From JAZLIC01 sp045617225 (GTDB taxonomy: Bacteria; Bacillota; Clostridia; Monoglobales; Monoglobaceae): a stretch of 10,528 bases of DNA. The DNA lies in contig JAZLIC010000069.1 of assembly GCA_045617225.1 (NCBI GenBank), positions 1 to 10,528 on the forward strand, given 5' to 3'. The notes under the pieces were generated by a model, which ran no database searches, was not told the DNA's origin, and was given only the letters and a program-made list of their open reading frames with translations. This document shows, piece after piece, positions 1 through 6,384 of this stretch. The stretch's first letter is position 1, and the number at the start of each line of letters is the position of its first letter. Both the position numbers and the translations under genes were made by a program.

Positions 1-1212
1 TTCTCTGATGCAGAGTGTGAAAACGAAATCACCCAAGATGTTGCCGAAAGCTATATCATCCACAAATGGTCGGATTGGTCGCAGGGGGATTACGATGGAC
101 ATATCCGACACTGTACCTACACGGGCTGTGATGCAGTGGAAACGGCGGAACACACGGGGTATTCGGAAGACGGCGTATGTGATTCTTGCGGATATAACGG
201 TATTTATGCGGAAACCTTTGTTTTCGCCAACAACAACATAGCAGAAAGTGAGCATTTCGTGCTGAATACCAATTTATCCGATTTCATATACGGTTGGAAT
301 GGCGGTGGCGATGGCCATGTGATTACCATAAAGCCCAAAGCCGACGAAAATCTGTTTATCAGGAAAATTGAAGCCGTAATCGGAGCATGGGGTTCTCGCT
401 ATGATAGAGTCGGTGTTTCAAGCGGCACAAAGGAAGAAACCGAAAAGGTAAGCAACGGCTCAACCGTCCATATCGGCGGAGTAGATGCCTTTTCCTTCTC
501 ATTTGCCGGTGGAAGTGAGTGTTCTGCATTTAGTAAAATAACGGTTTTCTATGAATTTCATACGCATACGCCCATCGAAATTTCACAAAAAGCCGCAACC
601 GAAACGGAGCACGGGATTTCCACCACGCATTATTGCTGTGAGGTATGCAAAAAATACTTCTCTGATGCAGAGTGTGAAAACGAAATCACCCAAGATGTTG
701 CCGAAAGCTATATCATCCACAAATGGTCGGATTGGTCGCAGGGGGATTACGATGGACATATCCGACACTGTACATACACGGGCTGTGATGCAGTGGAAAC
801 GGAGGAACACACGGGGTATTCGGAAGACGGCGTATGTGATTTTTGCGGATATAACGGTATTTATGCGGAAACCTTGGTTTTCGCCGACAGCTACACAGCG
901 GAAAGTGAGCATTTCACGCTGAATGCCAATTTCTACGTCGGCTCAAAAGGTTGGACTGGCGGTAGCAATGGCAGAGTGATTACCGTAAAGCCCAAAGACG
1001 GCAAAAATCTGCTTATCAGGAAAATTGAAGCCGTAATCGGAGGATACGGTTCTGACTATGACAAAGTCGGTGTTTCAAGCGGCACAAAGGAAGAAACCGG
1101 AAAGTCAAGTAACGGCGCAACCGTCCATATCAGCGGAGTAGATGACGTTTCCTTCTCCTTTGCCGGCGGAAGCGATTATTGTGCATTTAATAAAATAACG
1201 GTTTTCTATGAA
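1..1212 (+). repeat. 657-base in-frame tandem repeat within the surface protein gene
   Basis: Base 1 aligns with 658 and base 544 with 1201, so the period is exactly 657 bases (219 codons). The first 218 bases of the two copies differ at only three positions by eye (around 117, 146 and 185). The following beta-rich part differs much more, including many amino acid changes. The second copy is cut off at about 1212, where the unique C-terminal domain begins. The window opens inside copy 1, so more copies probably lie upstream. Confidence 0.95.
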
Positions 1213-1485
1213 TTTTTTGAACATATGCTGTTACTTAACCTTGACGAAAACACCTTTACCGTAACGCCTTACGGCAAGGATGCCGAAAGCGGCACAATCG
1301 TTGTTGCACTATATGACAGCGAGGAGATGACAAGACTTCTTGATGTGAAAGTGTTTAATGACTTATCAAAGCAGGTAACGGGTACATTTAATCAAAGCGG
1401 CTATGTAAAAGCAATGTGGCTTAAAGATAATATAACGCCTCTTTGCGAAGCAGTCGGAAAAGAAATGAAAATCACAACACCGTAA
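1..1485 (+). CDS. Repetitive cell-surface-type protein, 3' part (partial at 5' end)
   Basis: The frame is open from base 1 and stops at 1483-1485, giving 494 visible residues with no start in the window. It contains a 219-residue (657-base) tandem module: copy 1 is residues 1-219 and copy 2 is about 220-407. Each module has a Cys/His-rich part (copy 1: H34, H37, C38, C43, H51, C60, C63, ending CDSCGY), then a beta-rich part with SSGTKEET and VSFSFAGG-like stretches, then ITVFYEF. Between copies lies CCEVCKKYFSDAE (from residue 212), resembling a module common in clostridial surface proteins. Residues about 408-494 form a distinct C-terminal domain (VKAMWLKDNITPLCEA), a kind often seen at the end of secreted clostridial proteins. 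The four Cys suggest a small zinc or disulfide knuckle; this is inferred. No LPxTG, SLH or membrane anchor is visible at the C-terminus, so any anchor must lie upstream. Probably an exported structural or adhesin-like protein; no catalytic motif is seen. An internal ATG at 136 is not the real start. Confidence 0.85.
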   Translation, partial: FSDAECENEITQDVAESYIIHKWSDWSQGDYDGHIRHCTYTGCDAVETAEHTGYSEDGVCDSCGYNGIYAETFVFANNNIAESEHFVLNTNLSDFIYGWNGGGDGHVITIKPKADENLFIRKIEAVIGAWGSRYDRVGVSSGTKEETEKVSNGSTVHIGGVDAFSFSFAGGSECSAFSKITVFYEFHTHTPIEISQKAATETEHGISTTHYCCEVCKKYFSDAECENEITQDVAESYIIHKWSDWSQGDYDGHIRHCTYTGCDAVETEEHTGYSEDGVCDFCGYNGIYAETLVFADSYTAESEHFTLNANFYVGSKGWTGGSNGRVITVKPKDGKNLLIRKIEAVIGGYGSDYDKVGVSSGTKEETGKSSNGATVHISGVDDVSFSFAGGSDYCAFNKITVFYEFFEHMLLLNLDENTFTVTPYGKDAESGTIVVALYDSEEMTRLLDVKVFNDLSKQVTGTFNQSGYVKAMWLKDNITPLCEAVGKEMKITTP

Positions 1486-1489
1486 CGGT

Positions 1490-1520
1490 ACGGGCGGTCC
1501 CTATGTGGCCGCCCGTTTTT
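1490..1520 (+). terminator. Rho-independent terminator, REP-like hairpin
   Basis: ACGGGCGG at 1490-1497 pairs with CCGCCCGT at 1509-1516, extendable by one G-T and one C-G pair, and is followed by T's at 1516-1520. It begins four bases after the stop codon of the surface protein gene. The core GGGCGGTCCCTATGTG recurs at 9755-9770, so this terminator is also a member of a dispersed palindromic family. Confidence 0.85.
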
Positions 1521-1553
1521 GCGTGCCGTTTTTGCGTATTGTGCGTATTACGC

Positions 1554-1651
1554 CGTAGGGGTTCGGAATGTCGAGGACGCAATCCCCTACAATGGAACGA
1601 GGTTAAACCATCGTGGGATTTTCGCTTGTCCACACAGGGCCGTCCCCTACG
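1554..1651. repeat. 98-base inverted-repeat-bounded intergenic element (MITE/REP-like)
   Basis: CGTAGGGG at 1554-1561 is mirrored by CCCCTACG at 1644-1651. A third copy of the end motif, CCCCTAC at 1584-1590, can pair with the left end to make an inner hairpin. No believable gene lies inside. The CCCCTAC motif also occurs at 9739-9745 next to the second REP-like hairpin. It resembles the short palindromic repeats scattered between genes in many gut Clostridia; no target-site duplication was identified. Confidence 0.5.
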
Positions 1652-1687
1652 AAATTTTATCGTTTAATTTCAAAATTTATAAATTAT

Positions 1688-1715
1688 TGATATTTGCTTT
1701 ATTAAAAAGATAAAT
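1688..1715 (+). promoter_or_regulatory. Weak candidate promoter for the 1843-6320 operon
   Basis: TTGATA at 1688-1693 and GATAAA at 1710-1715 are separated by 16 bases in an AT-rich stretch. The -10 matches consensus at only four of six positions. A TATACT at 1725-1730 is an alternative -10 without a good -35. Some promoter is expected here because the gene upstream ends at a strong terminator. Confidence 0.25.
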
Positions 1716-1742
1716 ACAGAGATTATACTCATTCATATAGCC

Positions 1743-1805
1743 GGCAAGAATTTAATCTTGCCTCCCCTTAAATATTAAGGGGAGGTGTCAAGCGGAACGC
1801 TTGAC
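1743..1805. repeat. Three consecutive hairpins (palindromic composite element)
   Basis: Three stems lie almost end to end. GGCAAGA (1743-1749) pairs with TCTTGCC (1756-1762). CCTCCCCTTAA (1761-1771) pairs with TTAAGGGGAGG (1775-1785), an 11-base-pair stem with a 3-base loop. GTCAAGCG (1787-1794) pairs with CGCTTGAC (1798-1805), an 8-base-pair stem with a GAA loop. The element is followed by GGAGGGGG and then the ribosome binding site of the next gene. The CCTCCCC/GGGGAGG plus TGTCA...TGACGGAGGGG pattern resembles a repeat family of gut Clostridia. It lies in the probable 5' leader of the operon. Confidence 0.7.
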
Positions 1806-1842
1806 GGAGGGGGTTCAGAATAATTAAAGGAGGAGATATTTT

Positions 1843-2967
1843 ATGAAAATGTTTAAAGGGAAGTTTTTCAGGGCATCAATCTGTTTATTCGTAGGCGCAG
1901 CACTTTTGGGTGTAGCGGTGTTTGCAAATTACGATAACGCAAACGGTTACAAAAAGTATAAGGACGCAATCAAAAAGACCTTGTACGAAACCAACTTTAC
2001 TGCAAAGATTGATATAACGGCGAAGCTTGATAATGAGGAACTGCTTGGCGAGGAGCTTGAATTTATGTGCGACTTCGGCGGCGAAATTCCAATCTACACA
2101 AAGTCAACCGAGAGGAACTGGCAGGACAGAGGCGGCGAGACATTAACTAATGAAAGGTATAAAACAAAGGGTTTTGAATATAACCGCATTTCTGCTTTGC
2201 GAAACGGCGAAAGCAACGAGAACATAAACATCTATAATAGTTATGATGACGAGCCTGCAATTTCCTGGATAGGTGTTGAAGAAGATGACAAAAAAATCTT
2301 TGACAGAGTGATAAACTTTGCGGAGCTTTTGGCAGACGCTTTTGTGGGCGATATAAAGAACAACTTTGTCCTGACAGAGAGTAGCGACGACAGCGAGCGT
2401 TATAACCTCACCCTGTCCGAGGAGCAGATTCCCGAAATCGCAAAAGCAGGCACATCGCTTATGGTAAGCGTTTTGGAAAGCTCTCAGGAAGAAGACAGCG
2501 AAAATATTGAGGACGAAACCGTGCGCATTTTAAATGAGATGCTTAAAAATGATAAGGAAATCTACATCGACAATGTAAGTTGCGACTTTGAAACCGACAA
2601 GGACGGCAACCTCAGCGAAAACACCATTATCATTACTGCGGCAGGATATGACAAAGGCGGCAACCGCCACGATTTAGCCTTTGAGGTTGCGGCAAAGCTC
2701 GACGGCCACGGCACAACTGTAATCAAAGAGCCTGAATTCTTAAACAATCTGCCGAGTATTACCTTAAAGGACGGCAGTGTTATTGAAGTCCGTGACATTG
2801 AAAAGTTAAATGCCGATGTAACCGGAACGCTTGCACCGAATATTTCACTTTACTATTATGCCAACGGCGAGAGGGATATATTTATAAATAACGGCGTAGA
2901 AACAAATACACCGCCGGCGGAGAGCGAAGCCGAGGCGGTGGACCTTGAAATTGAAACAGAAGAATAA
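1843..2967 (+). CDS. Exported or membrane-anchored protein of unknown function, first gene of ABC/two-component operon
   Basis: 374 residues starting at an ATG ten bases after AAAGGAGG (1826-1833). The N-terminus is a basic stretch (MKMFKGKFFR) followed by a hydrophobic segment at about residues 11-28 ending VFA-NY, so it is either a cleavable signal peptide or a single membrane anchor. There is no lipobox cysteine. The rest is hydrophilic with a mixed alpha/beta look (NGYKKYKDAIKKTL from residue 34; repeated short strands) and ends in an acidic, disordered-looking tail rich in Glu from about residue 355. I recognise no family or catalytic motif. It precedes the ABC exporter genes by 64 bases in the same direction and is probably co-transcribed, so it may be an extracellular partner of the transporter or of the short-loop sensor kinase. 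That role is inference from position only. Confidence 0.88.
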   Translation: MKMFKGKFFRASICLFVGAALLGVAVFANYDNANGYKKYKDAIKKTLYETNFTAKIDITAKLDNEELLGEELEFMCDFGGEIPIYTKSTERNWQDRGGETLTNERYKTKGFEYNRISALRNGESNENINIYNSYDDEPAISWIGVEEDDKKIFDRVINFAELLADAFVGDIKNNFVLTESSDDSERYNLTLSEEQIPEIAKAGTSLMVSVLESSQEEDSENIEDETVRILNEMLKNDKEIYIDNVSCDFETDKDGNLSENTIIITAAGYDKGGNRHDLAFEVAAKLDGHGTTVIKEPEFLNNLPSITLKDGSVIEVRDIEKLNADVTGTLAPNISLYYYANGERDIFINNGVETNTPPAESEAEAVDLEIETEE

Positions 2968-2977
2968 TGTGTAAATT

Positions 2978-2998
2978 CACCTCCCTTTTTGGGAGGTG
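2978..2998. promoter_or_regulatory. Intercistronic hairpin before the ABC genes
   Basis: CACCTCCC at 2978-2985 pairs perfectly with GGGAGGTG at 2991-2998 around a TTTTT loop. It is followed by GGTTTGTG rather than a clean T-run, so it is a poor terminator. It could attenuate or stabilise mRNA between the first gene and the ABC genes. The CCTCCC/GGGAGG core resembles the second hairpin of the element at 1743-1805, so it may be a decayed repeat copy. Confidence 0.55.
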
Positions 2999-3031
2999 GG
3001 TTTGTGCTGTTGATATAAAAGGAGAAGTAAT

Positions 3032-3763
3032 ATGGAAGATATTTTGGTTTTAGACGGGCTTAGTAAGCTCTACAAAAACGGCAGAGGTGCGCAAAAAGTT
3101 TCCTTTAAAATCAATTCAGGTGACATTGTAGGCATTTTGGGACCTAACGGGTCGGGAAAGACCACCATTATGAAGGCGATTTTGGGAATGACGGAGATAA
3201 CCGGCGGAAGCGTGGAAATCTTTGGGATAAACGCAGAAGAAAATCACGAAGAAGCGATGAAGAATGTCGGCTATCTGGTAGAAGCACCTGCTCTTTATAA
3301 TTATTTATCGGCGTATAATAATCTTAAAATAATGTCAAGGCTTTACGATAATGTGGACAAAGAGCGGATAGAAAAGGTATTGGAGATTGTAAATTTAAAG
3401 CGCTATCAAATGGATAAGGTTAAAAGGTTTTCGCTTGGTATGCGTCAAAGACTCGGCATTGCTATGGCAATACTCTCCGAGCCTAAGCTTCTGGTTTTAG
3501 ACGAGCCGACCAACGGCATTGATATCGAAGGGGTAATCCGCATAAGAGAGGTTATAAAGAAGCTCAGCGAGAGGGGTTGTGCCTGCCTTATATCGGGGCA
3601 TAACGCCGCCGAGCTTGAAAAAATCTGTAACAAGATAGTTGTTATGCACGAAGGCGAGATGCTCTCCTTTGAAACGACAGAGGAGGCGCTTAAATTTCAG
3701 CCTTCGTTAGAGGACTATTATCTTGAACAGGTGAAAGAGAAAAGAGGAGCGGTGATAGTATGA
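3032..3763 (+). CDS. ABC transporter ATP-binding protein (BcrA/CcmA-like)
   Basis: 243 residues; the start follows AAAGGAG at 3018-3024. This is the cytoplasmic ATPase that powers the permease encoded next. All nucleotide-binding motifs are present: Walker A GPNGSGKT (37-44), a Q-loop region reading VEAPALY (83-89), the ABC signature FSLGMRQR (133-140), Walker B LLVLDEP (153-159) with catalytic E158, and the switch histidine H190 in SGHNAAE. The VEAPALY form, with Glu where many ABC proteins have Gln, is usual in the bacitracin-exporter (BcrA) type subfamily. Length fits a one-domain ATPase paired with an ABC-2 permease. Its stop overlaps the permease start by four bases (ATGA at 3760-3763), indicating translational coupling. 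Substrate cannot be read from sequence; export of or resistance to a peptide antibiotic is the common role of such operons beside a two-component system. Confidence 0.95.
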   Translation: MEDILVLDGLSKLYKNGRGAQKVSFKINSGDIVGILGPNGSGKTTIMKAILGMTEITGGSVEIFGINAEENHEEAMKNVGYLVEAPALYNYLSAYNNLKIMSRLYDNVDKERIEKVLEIVNLKRYQMDKVKRFSLGMRQRLGIAMAILSEPKLLVLDEPTNGIDIEGVIRIREVIKKLSERGCACLISGHNAAELEKICNKIVVMHEGEMLSFETTEEALKFQPSLEDYYLEQVKEKRGAVIV

Positions 3764-4503
3764 GCATTTATATTGCAAACCTTAGAGGTGAACTTCAAAA
3801 GCTTTTTTCGCATAAGAAGTATTATGTCTTTGCAATTCTTGCAATGGGTATCTGCCTTATAAGTTTGGGGATAAAGTTATTGGTTATGCGTGTTTCCGGC
3901 GGTAATATTGACCTTAGGACACAGAGTATGGCTATGGAGCTGCAAGGCTTCTTCCTTAAAATCTGGATACCGTTTATTATCTTTTTGGGGGCAAGTGACT
4001 TGTTCGGCAGTGAGTATCAGGACAGCAGTATAAAAGCGCTCCTCGGCAGACCCATAAGCAGATTTAAGATTTACGCAAGCAAAATAAGCGCTGTTTATAT
4101 CTTGGCAGTGGTCAGTCTTTTTGAGGTGTTTGTTGTAAGCGAGGTTTTGGGGCTCATAAACGGCGGCATATCAAGGCTTGGTATTGACTTTTTGGCGTAT
4201 ATTTTGGACTGTATACCGATGCTTGTTTTGGTGCTTATGGCAACTTTTATAAATCAATTCGGAAAAAGTTCGACATTTTCAATGTTTTTGTGTATAATAG
4301 TATACATAGCGGCACAGGTGGGAGGTATTTTTATATCAAACCTCAGCGGACTGTTGTTTACAGGCTACCTGCAATGGCACAGTCTTTTCCTGGGGGCAAC
4401 AATACCTGTCTTTGTGCTTATACAAAGGGTGGCACTGCTTTTGGGATACGGACTTGTATTTTTCAGCGGCGGCTACTACCTCTTTTTATCCAAGGAGATT
4501 TAG
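3760..4503 (+). CDS. ABC-2 type transporter permease (BcrB-like)
   Basis: 247 residues, overlapping the ATPase stop by four bases. Six hydrophobic segments are visible at about residues 22-44, 62-82, 108-132, 143-164, 172-193 and 222-243. Between the second and third is GSEYQDSSIKALLGRPISR (84-102), the conserved cytoplasmic coupling segment of ABC-2 permeases that contacts the ATPase. The size and six-span layout fit the BcrB/NatB type rather than the ten-span BceB type with a large external domain. It presumably forms the membrane part of an exporter with the upstream ATPase. The next gene starts three bases after its stop. The substrate is unknown. Confidence 0.92.
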   Translation: MSIYIANLRGELQKLFSHKKYYVFAILAMGICLISLGIKLLVMRVSGGNIDLRTQSMAMELQGFFLKIWIPFIIFLGASDLFGSEYQDSSIKALLGRPISRFKIYASKISAVYILAVVSLFEVFVVSEVLGLINGGISRLGIDFLAYILDCIPMLVLVLMATFINQFGKSSTFSMFLCIIVYIAAQVGGIFISNLSGLLFTGYLQWHSLFLGATIPVFVLIQRVALLLGYGLVFFSGGYYLFLSKEI

Positions 4504-4506
4504 AGA

Positions 4507-5622
4507 ATGTCTATTCGGCGTAAAATTCTTGTTCTTAATATTGTGATGGTGATTGTACCCATAGTCTTAGTGATTGCGTTCGGTATAATCTTATTTGCGA
4601 TGTTTTCGGCACGGTTTCCCGATATTGCCATTGCTTTGACAAAGGCAGGCGGAAATGCGGAGGCGATAAGCTTCTTTTCGGGATATGTCCTTTTGTGGTC
4701 GCTTCTTCTGGCTTTTATAACCATTGTGGTGGCGTTTTCGGTTACGGGATATATTTCAAGAAGTATTTTGCGCCCTTTAAAGGAGCTTGCCGAGGCAATG
4801 GAGCATATCAAGGACGGAGATTTAAACTATGAGTTTATCGGTTCCGGCGATAAGGAGATACAGGCACTCTGCATAGCCTTTGAGGAACTGCGGCTCAGGC
4901 TCAAAGAGGCGGTAGATGCGGATATTATCCGTGACAGAGAATATAAGATGCTTTTTGCAAACATCTCTCACGACTTAAAGACGCCGATTACTTCTATCCG
5001 CGGCTATGTTGAGGGAATTCGTGACGGAATTGCGGACACGCCGGAGAAGGAAAAGGCGTTCCTTAAAACCGTCCTTAAAAAGACGGAAGTTTTAGAGGAT
5101 ATGGCAGAGAATTTATCGCTGTATTCCAAGCTTGAACTTAAAAAACTGCCCTATGATATGAAGGTGCGTGATATTGCAGAATTTTTAAGAGAGACACTTT
5201 CGGGATTTGCGCTTGATTTGGAGCACAGCGATATGGAGCTTGTGACAAATTTGCCGAGTGCAGAGATATGGGTAAAGATTGACAGAGAAAAAATGCAAAG
5301 AGTGTTTGACAATATAATATCCAATGCGATAAAATATAAAAAGGAAGGCAAAGGAAGCCTTACGGTAAGCTTAGAGCAGGCGGAAAGGCGGGCGGTAATA
5401 AGCTTTTCCGACACAGGGATAGGCATTGCCGAGAAGGACAGGGAGAAGGTCTTTGAAGGCTTTTACCGCAGTGACCCGTCAAGGAACGGCTCGGTAGAGG
5501 GCAACGGCCTTGGCCTTGCCATTGCAAAACAGATTATTGAGGCGCACGGCGGCAGGATTTGGCTCAGAAGTGAAGAAGGCGTCGGCACGGAATTTGTGAT
5601 AATTTTGCCTGTTGCAAATTAG
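4507..5622 (+). CDS. Sensor histidine kinase, membrane-bound, short external loop
   Basis: 371 residues; AAGGAG at 4492-4497 lies inside the end of the permease gene and sets the ATG at 4507. Two membrane spans (about 7-33 and 58-82) flank an external loop of only about 25 residues, followed by a HAMP linker (about 80-135) and a full kinase core. The core has H-box SHDLKTP with phospho-acceptor H155, N-box DNIISNAIKY (268-277), G1 box DTGIGI (302-307), F-box FEGFYR (316-321) and G2 box GNGLGLAIA (332-340). All catalytic motifs are intact. The very short loop fits a kinase that senses within or at the membrane, or through a partner such as the adjacent transporter, rather than binding a soluble ligand; this is inferred. 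It presumably phosphorylates the regulator encoded 11 bases downstream. The kinase-before-regulator order is the less common one for OmpR-type pairs. Confidence 0.95.
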   Translation: MSIRRKILVLNIVMVIVPIVLVIAFGIILFAMFSARFPDIAIALTKAGGNAEAISFFSGYVLLWSLLLAFITIVVAFSVTGYISRSILRPLKELAEAMEHIKDGDLNYEFIGSGDKEIQALCIAFEELRLRLKEAVDADIIRDREYKMLFANISHDLKTPITSIRGYVEGIRDGIADTPEKEKAFLKTVLKKTEVLEDMAENLSLYSKLELKKLPYDMKVRDIAEFLRETLSGFALDLEHSDMELVTNLPSAEIWVKIDREKMQRVFDNIISNAIKYKKEGKGSLTVSLEQAERRAVISFSDTGIGIAEKDREKVFEGFYRSDPSRNGSVEGNGLGLAIAKQIIEAHGGRIWLRSEEGVGTEFVIILPVAN

Positions 5623-5633
5623 GGGGAGAAAGT

Positions 5634-6320
5634 ATGCGAGTATTGATTATTGAGGACGATATAAGCATTGCGGAGCTTGAGCAGGACTATCTGCGTGCAA
5701 GCGATTTTGAATGTGACCTTGCCTTTGACGGCGAGGAGGGACTTCGTACCGCTCTTAGCGGCGAGTACGATTTGGTCATTGTGGATATAATGCTCCCTAA
5801 GCGTGACGGATTTTCGGTTTGCAGAGAATTGAGGGAGAAAAAGGACGTGCCGATAATAGTTGTTTCGGCACGCAGTGACGATATTGACAAGGTGCGGTGC
5901 TTGGGCTTGGGAGCGGACGACTATATTACAAAGCCGTTTTCGCCGTCGGAGCTTGTGGCAAGGGTAAAGAGCCATATCAGCAGGTATAAGCGATTGGTAA
6001 AAGCAGGCGAAGCACCGAAGAAAAGCGTTTTAGAGGTGCGTAACCTTAAAATTGACAAGGACGCACACCGTGTTTATGTGTGTGGCGAGGAAGTCATTAT
6101 GCCGGTGAAGGAATACGAGCTTTTATTGTTCTTTATGGAAAATCCGAATATCGTGTTCAGTAAAGAGCGTTTGTTTGACCGTATCTGGGGTATGGACGCA
6201 ATGGGCGATGTGTTTACGGTGACGGTACATATACAGAGGATACGTGACAAAATCGAGAAAAACACAGGCGAGAAGTATATAGAAACCGTCTGGGGAGCCG
6301 GATATCGGTTTAAAGTATAA
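5634..6320 (+). CDS. OmpR-family response regulator
   Basis: 228 residues; start set by GGGGGAG at 5622-5628. The receiver domain (about 1-115) has the acidic pocket E7/D8/D9, phospho-acceptor D51 in VIVDIMLP, switch residue S78 in VVSAR and K100 in TKPFSPSEL. A winged-helix DNA-binding domain occupies about 130-228, with MPVKEYELLLFFMENP, FSKERLFDRIWG, VTVHIQRIRDKIE and the typical ending YIETVWGAGYRFKV. Length and all key residues are normal for the PhoB/OmpR class. It is the last gene of the operon and the likely partner of the kinase upstream. Targets probably include its own operon, but no clear direct-repeat operator was recognised upstream of 1843. No terminator follows, so some transcripts may run into the protease gene. 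Confidence 0.96.
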   Translation: MRVLIIEDDISIAELEQDYLRASDFECDLAFDGEEGLRTALSGEYDLVIVDIMLPKRDGFSVCRELREKKDVPIIVVSARSDDIDKVRCLGLGADDYITKPFSPSELVARVKSHISRYKRLVKAGEAPKKSVLEVRNLKIDKDAHRVYVCGEEVIMPVKEYELLLFFMENPNIVFSKERLFDRIWGMDAMGDVFTVTVHIQRIRDKIEKNTGEKYIETVWGAGYRFKV

Positions 6321-6325
6321 AAAGG

Positions 6326-6354
6326 TTGACATTAAAAATTAAAAGTAATAGAAT
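6326..6354 (+). promoter_or_regulatory. Sigma-A promoter for the M16C protease gene
   Basis: TTGACA at 6326-6331 and TAGAAT at 6349-6354 with a 17-base spacer: a perfect -35 and a five-of-six -10. It begins six bases after the regulator stop codon and about 55 bases before the protease start, so the protease can be transcribed independently of the upstream operon. Confidence 0.8.
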
Positions 6355-6384
6355 AATACAGATGACAAAGAAAGGGTGTCAATT

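Noticed and set aside
551..922. Open frames in other frames across the surface repeats (also 8-241 on + and 583-912 on -)
   Set aside because: They overlap the clear repeat-bearing frame, have no binding site, and recur only because the DNA repeats.
1..1212. CRISPR array
   Set aside because: The repetition is a long 657-base in-frame coding repeat, not short repeats with unique spacers.
1443..1713. Short open frames over the intergenic region after the surface gene
   Set aside because: They run across a terminator and an inverted-repeat element, lack ribosome binding sites and have no protein-like composition.
1743..1842. Known riboswitch or T-box leader
   Set aside because: No recognisable riboswitch or T-box core motif is present, and the simple stacked palindromes fit a repeat element better.
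3760..4503. BceB-type ten-span permease
   Set aside because: Only six hydrophobic segments and 247 residues, with no large external domain.
6376..6384. GTG at 6376 as the protease start
   Set aside because: It overlaps the probable AAAGGG binding site and adds only three residues before the ATG at 6385, from which a normal signal peptide begins.
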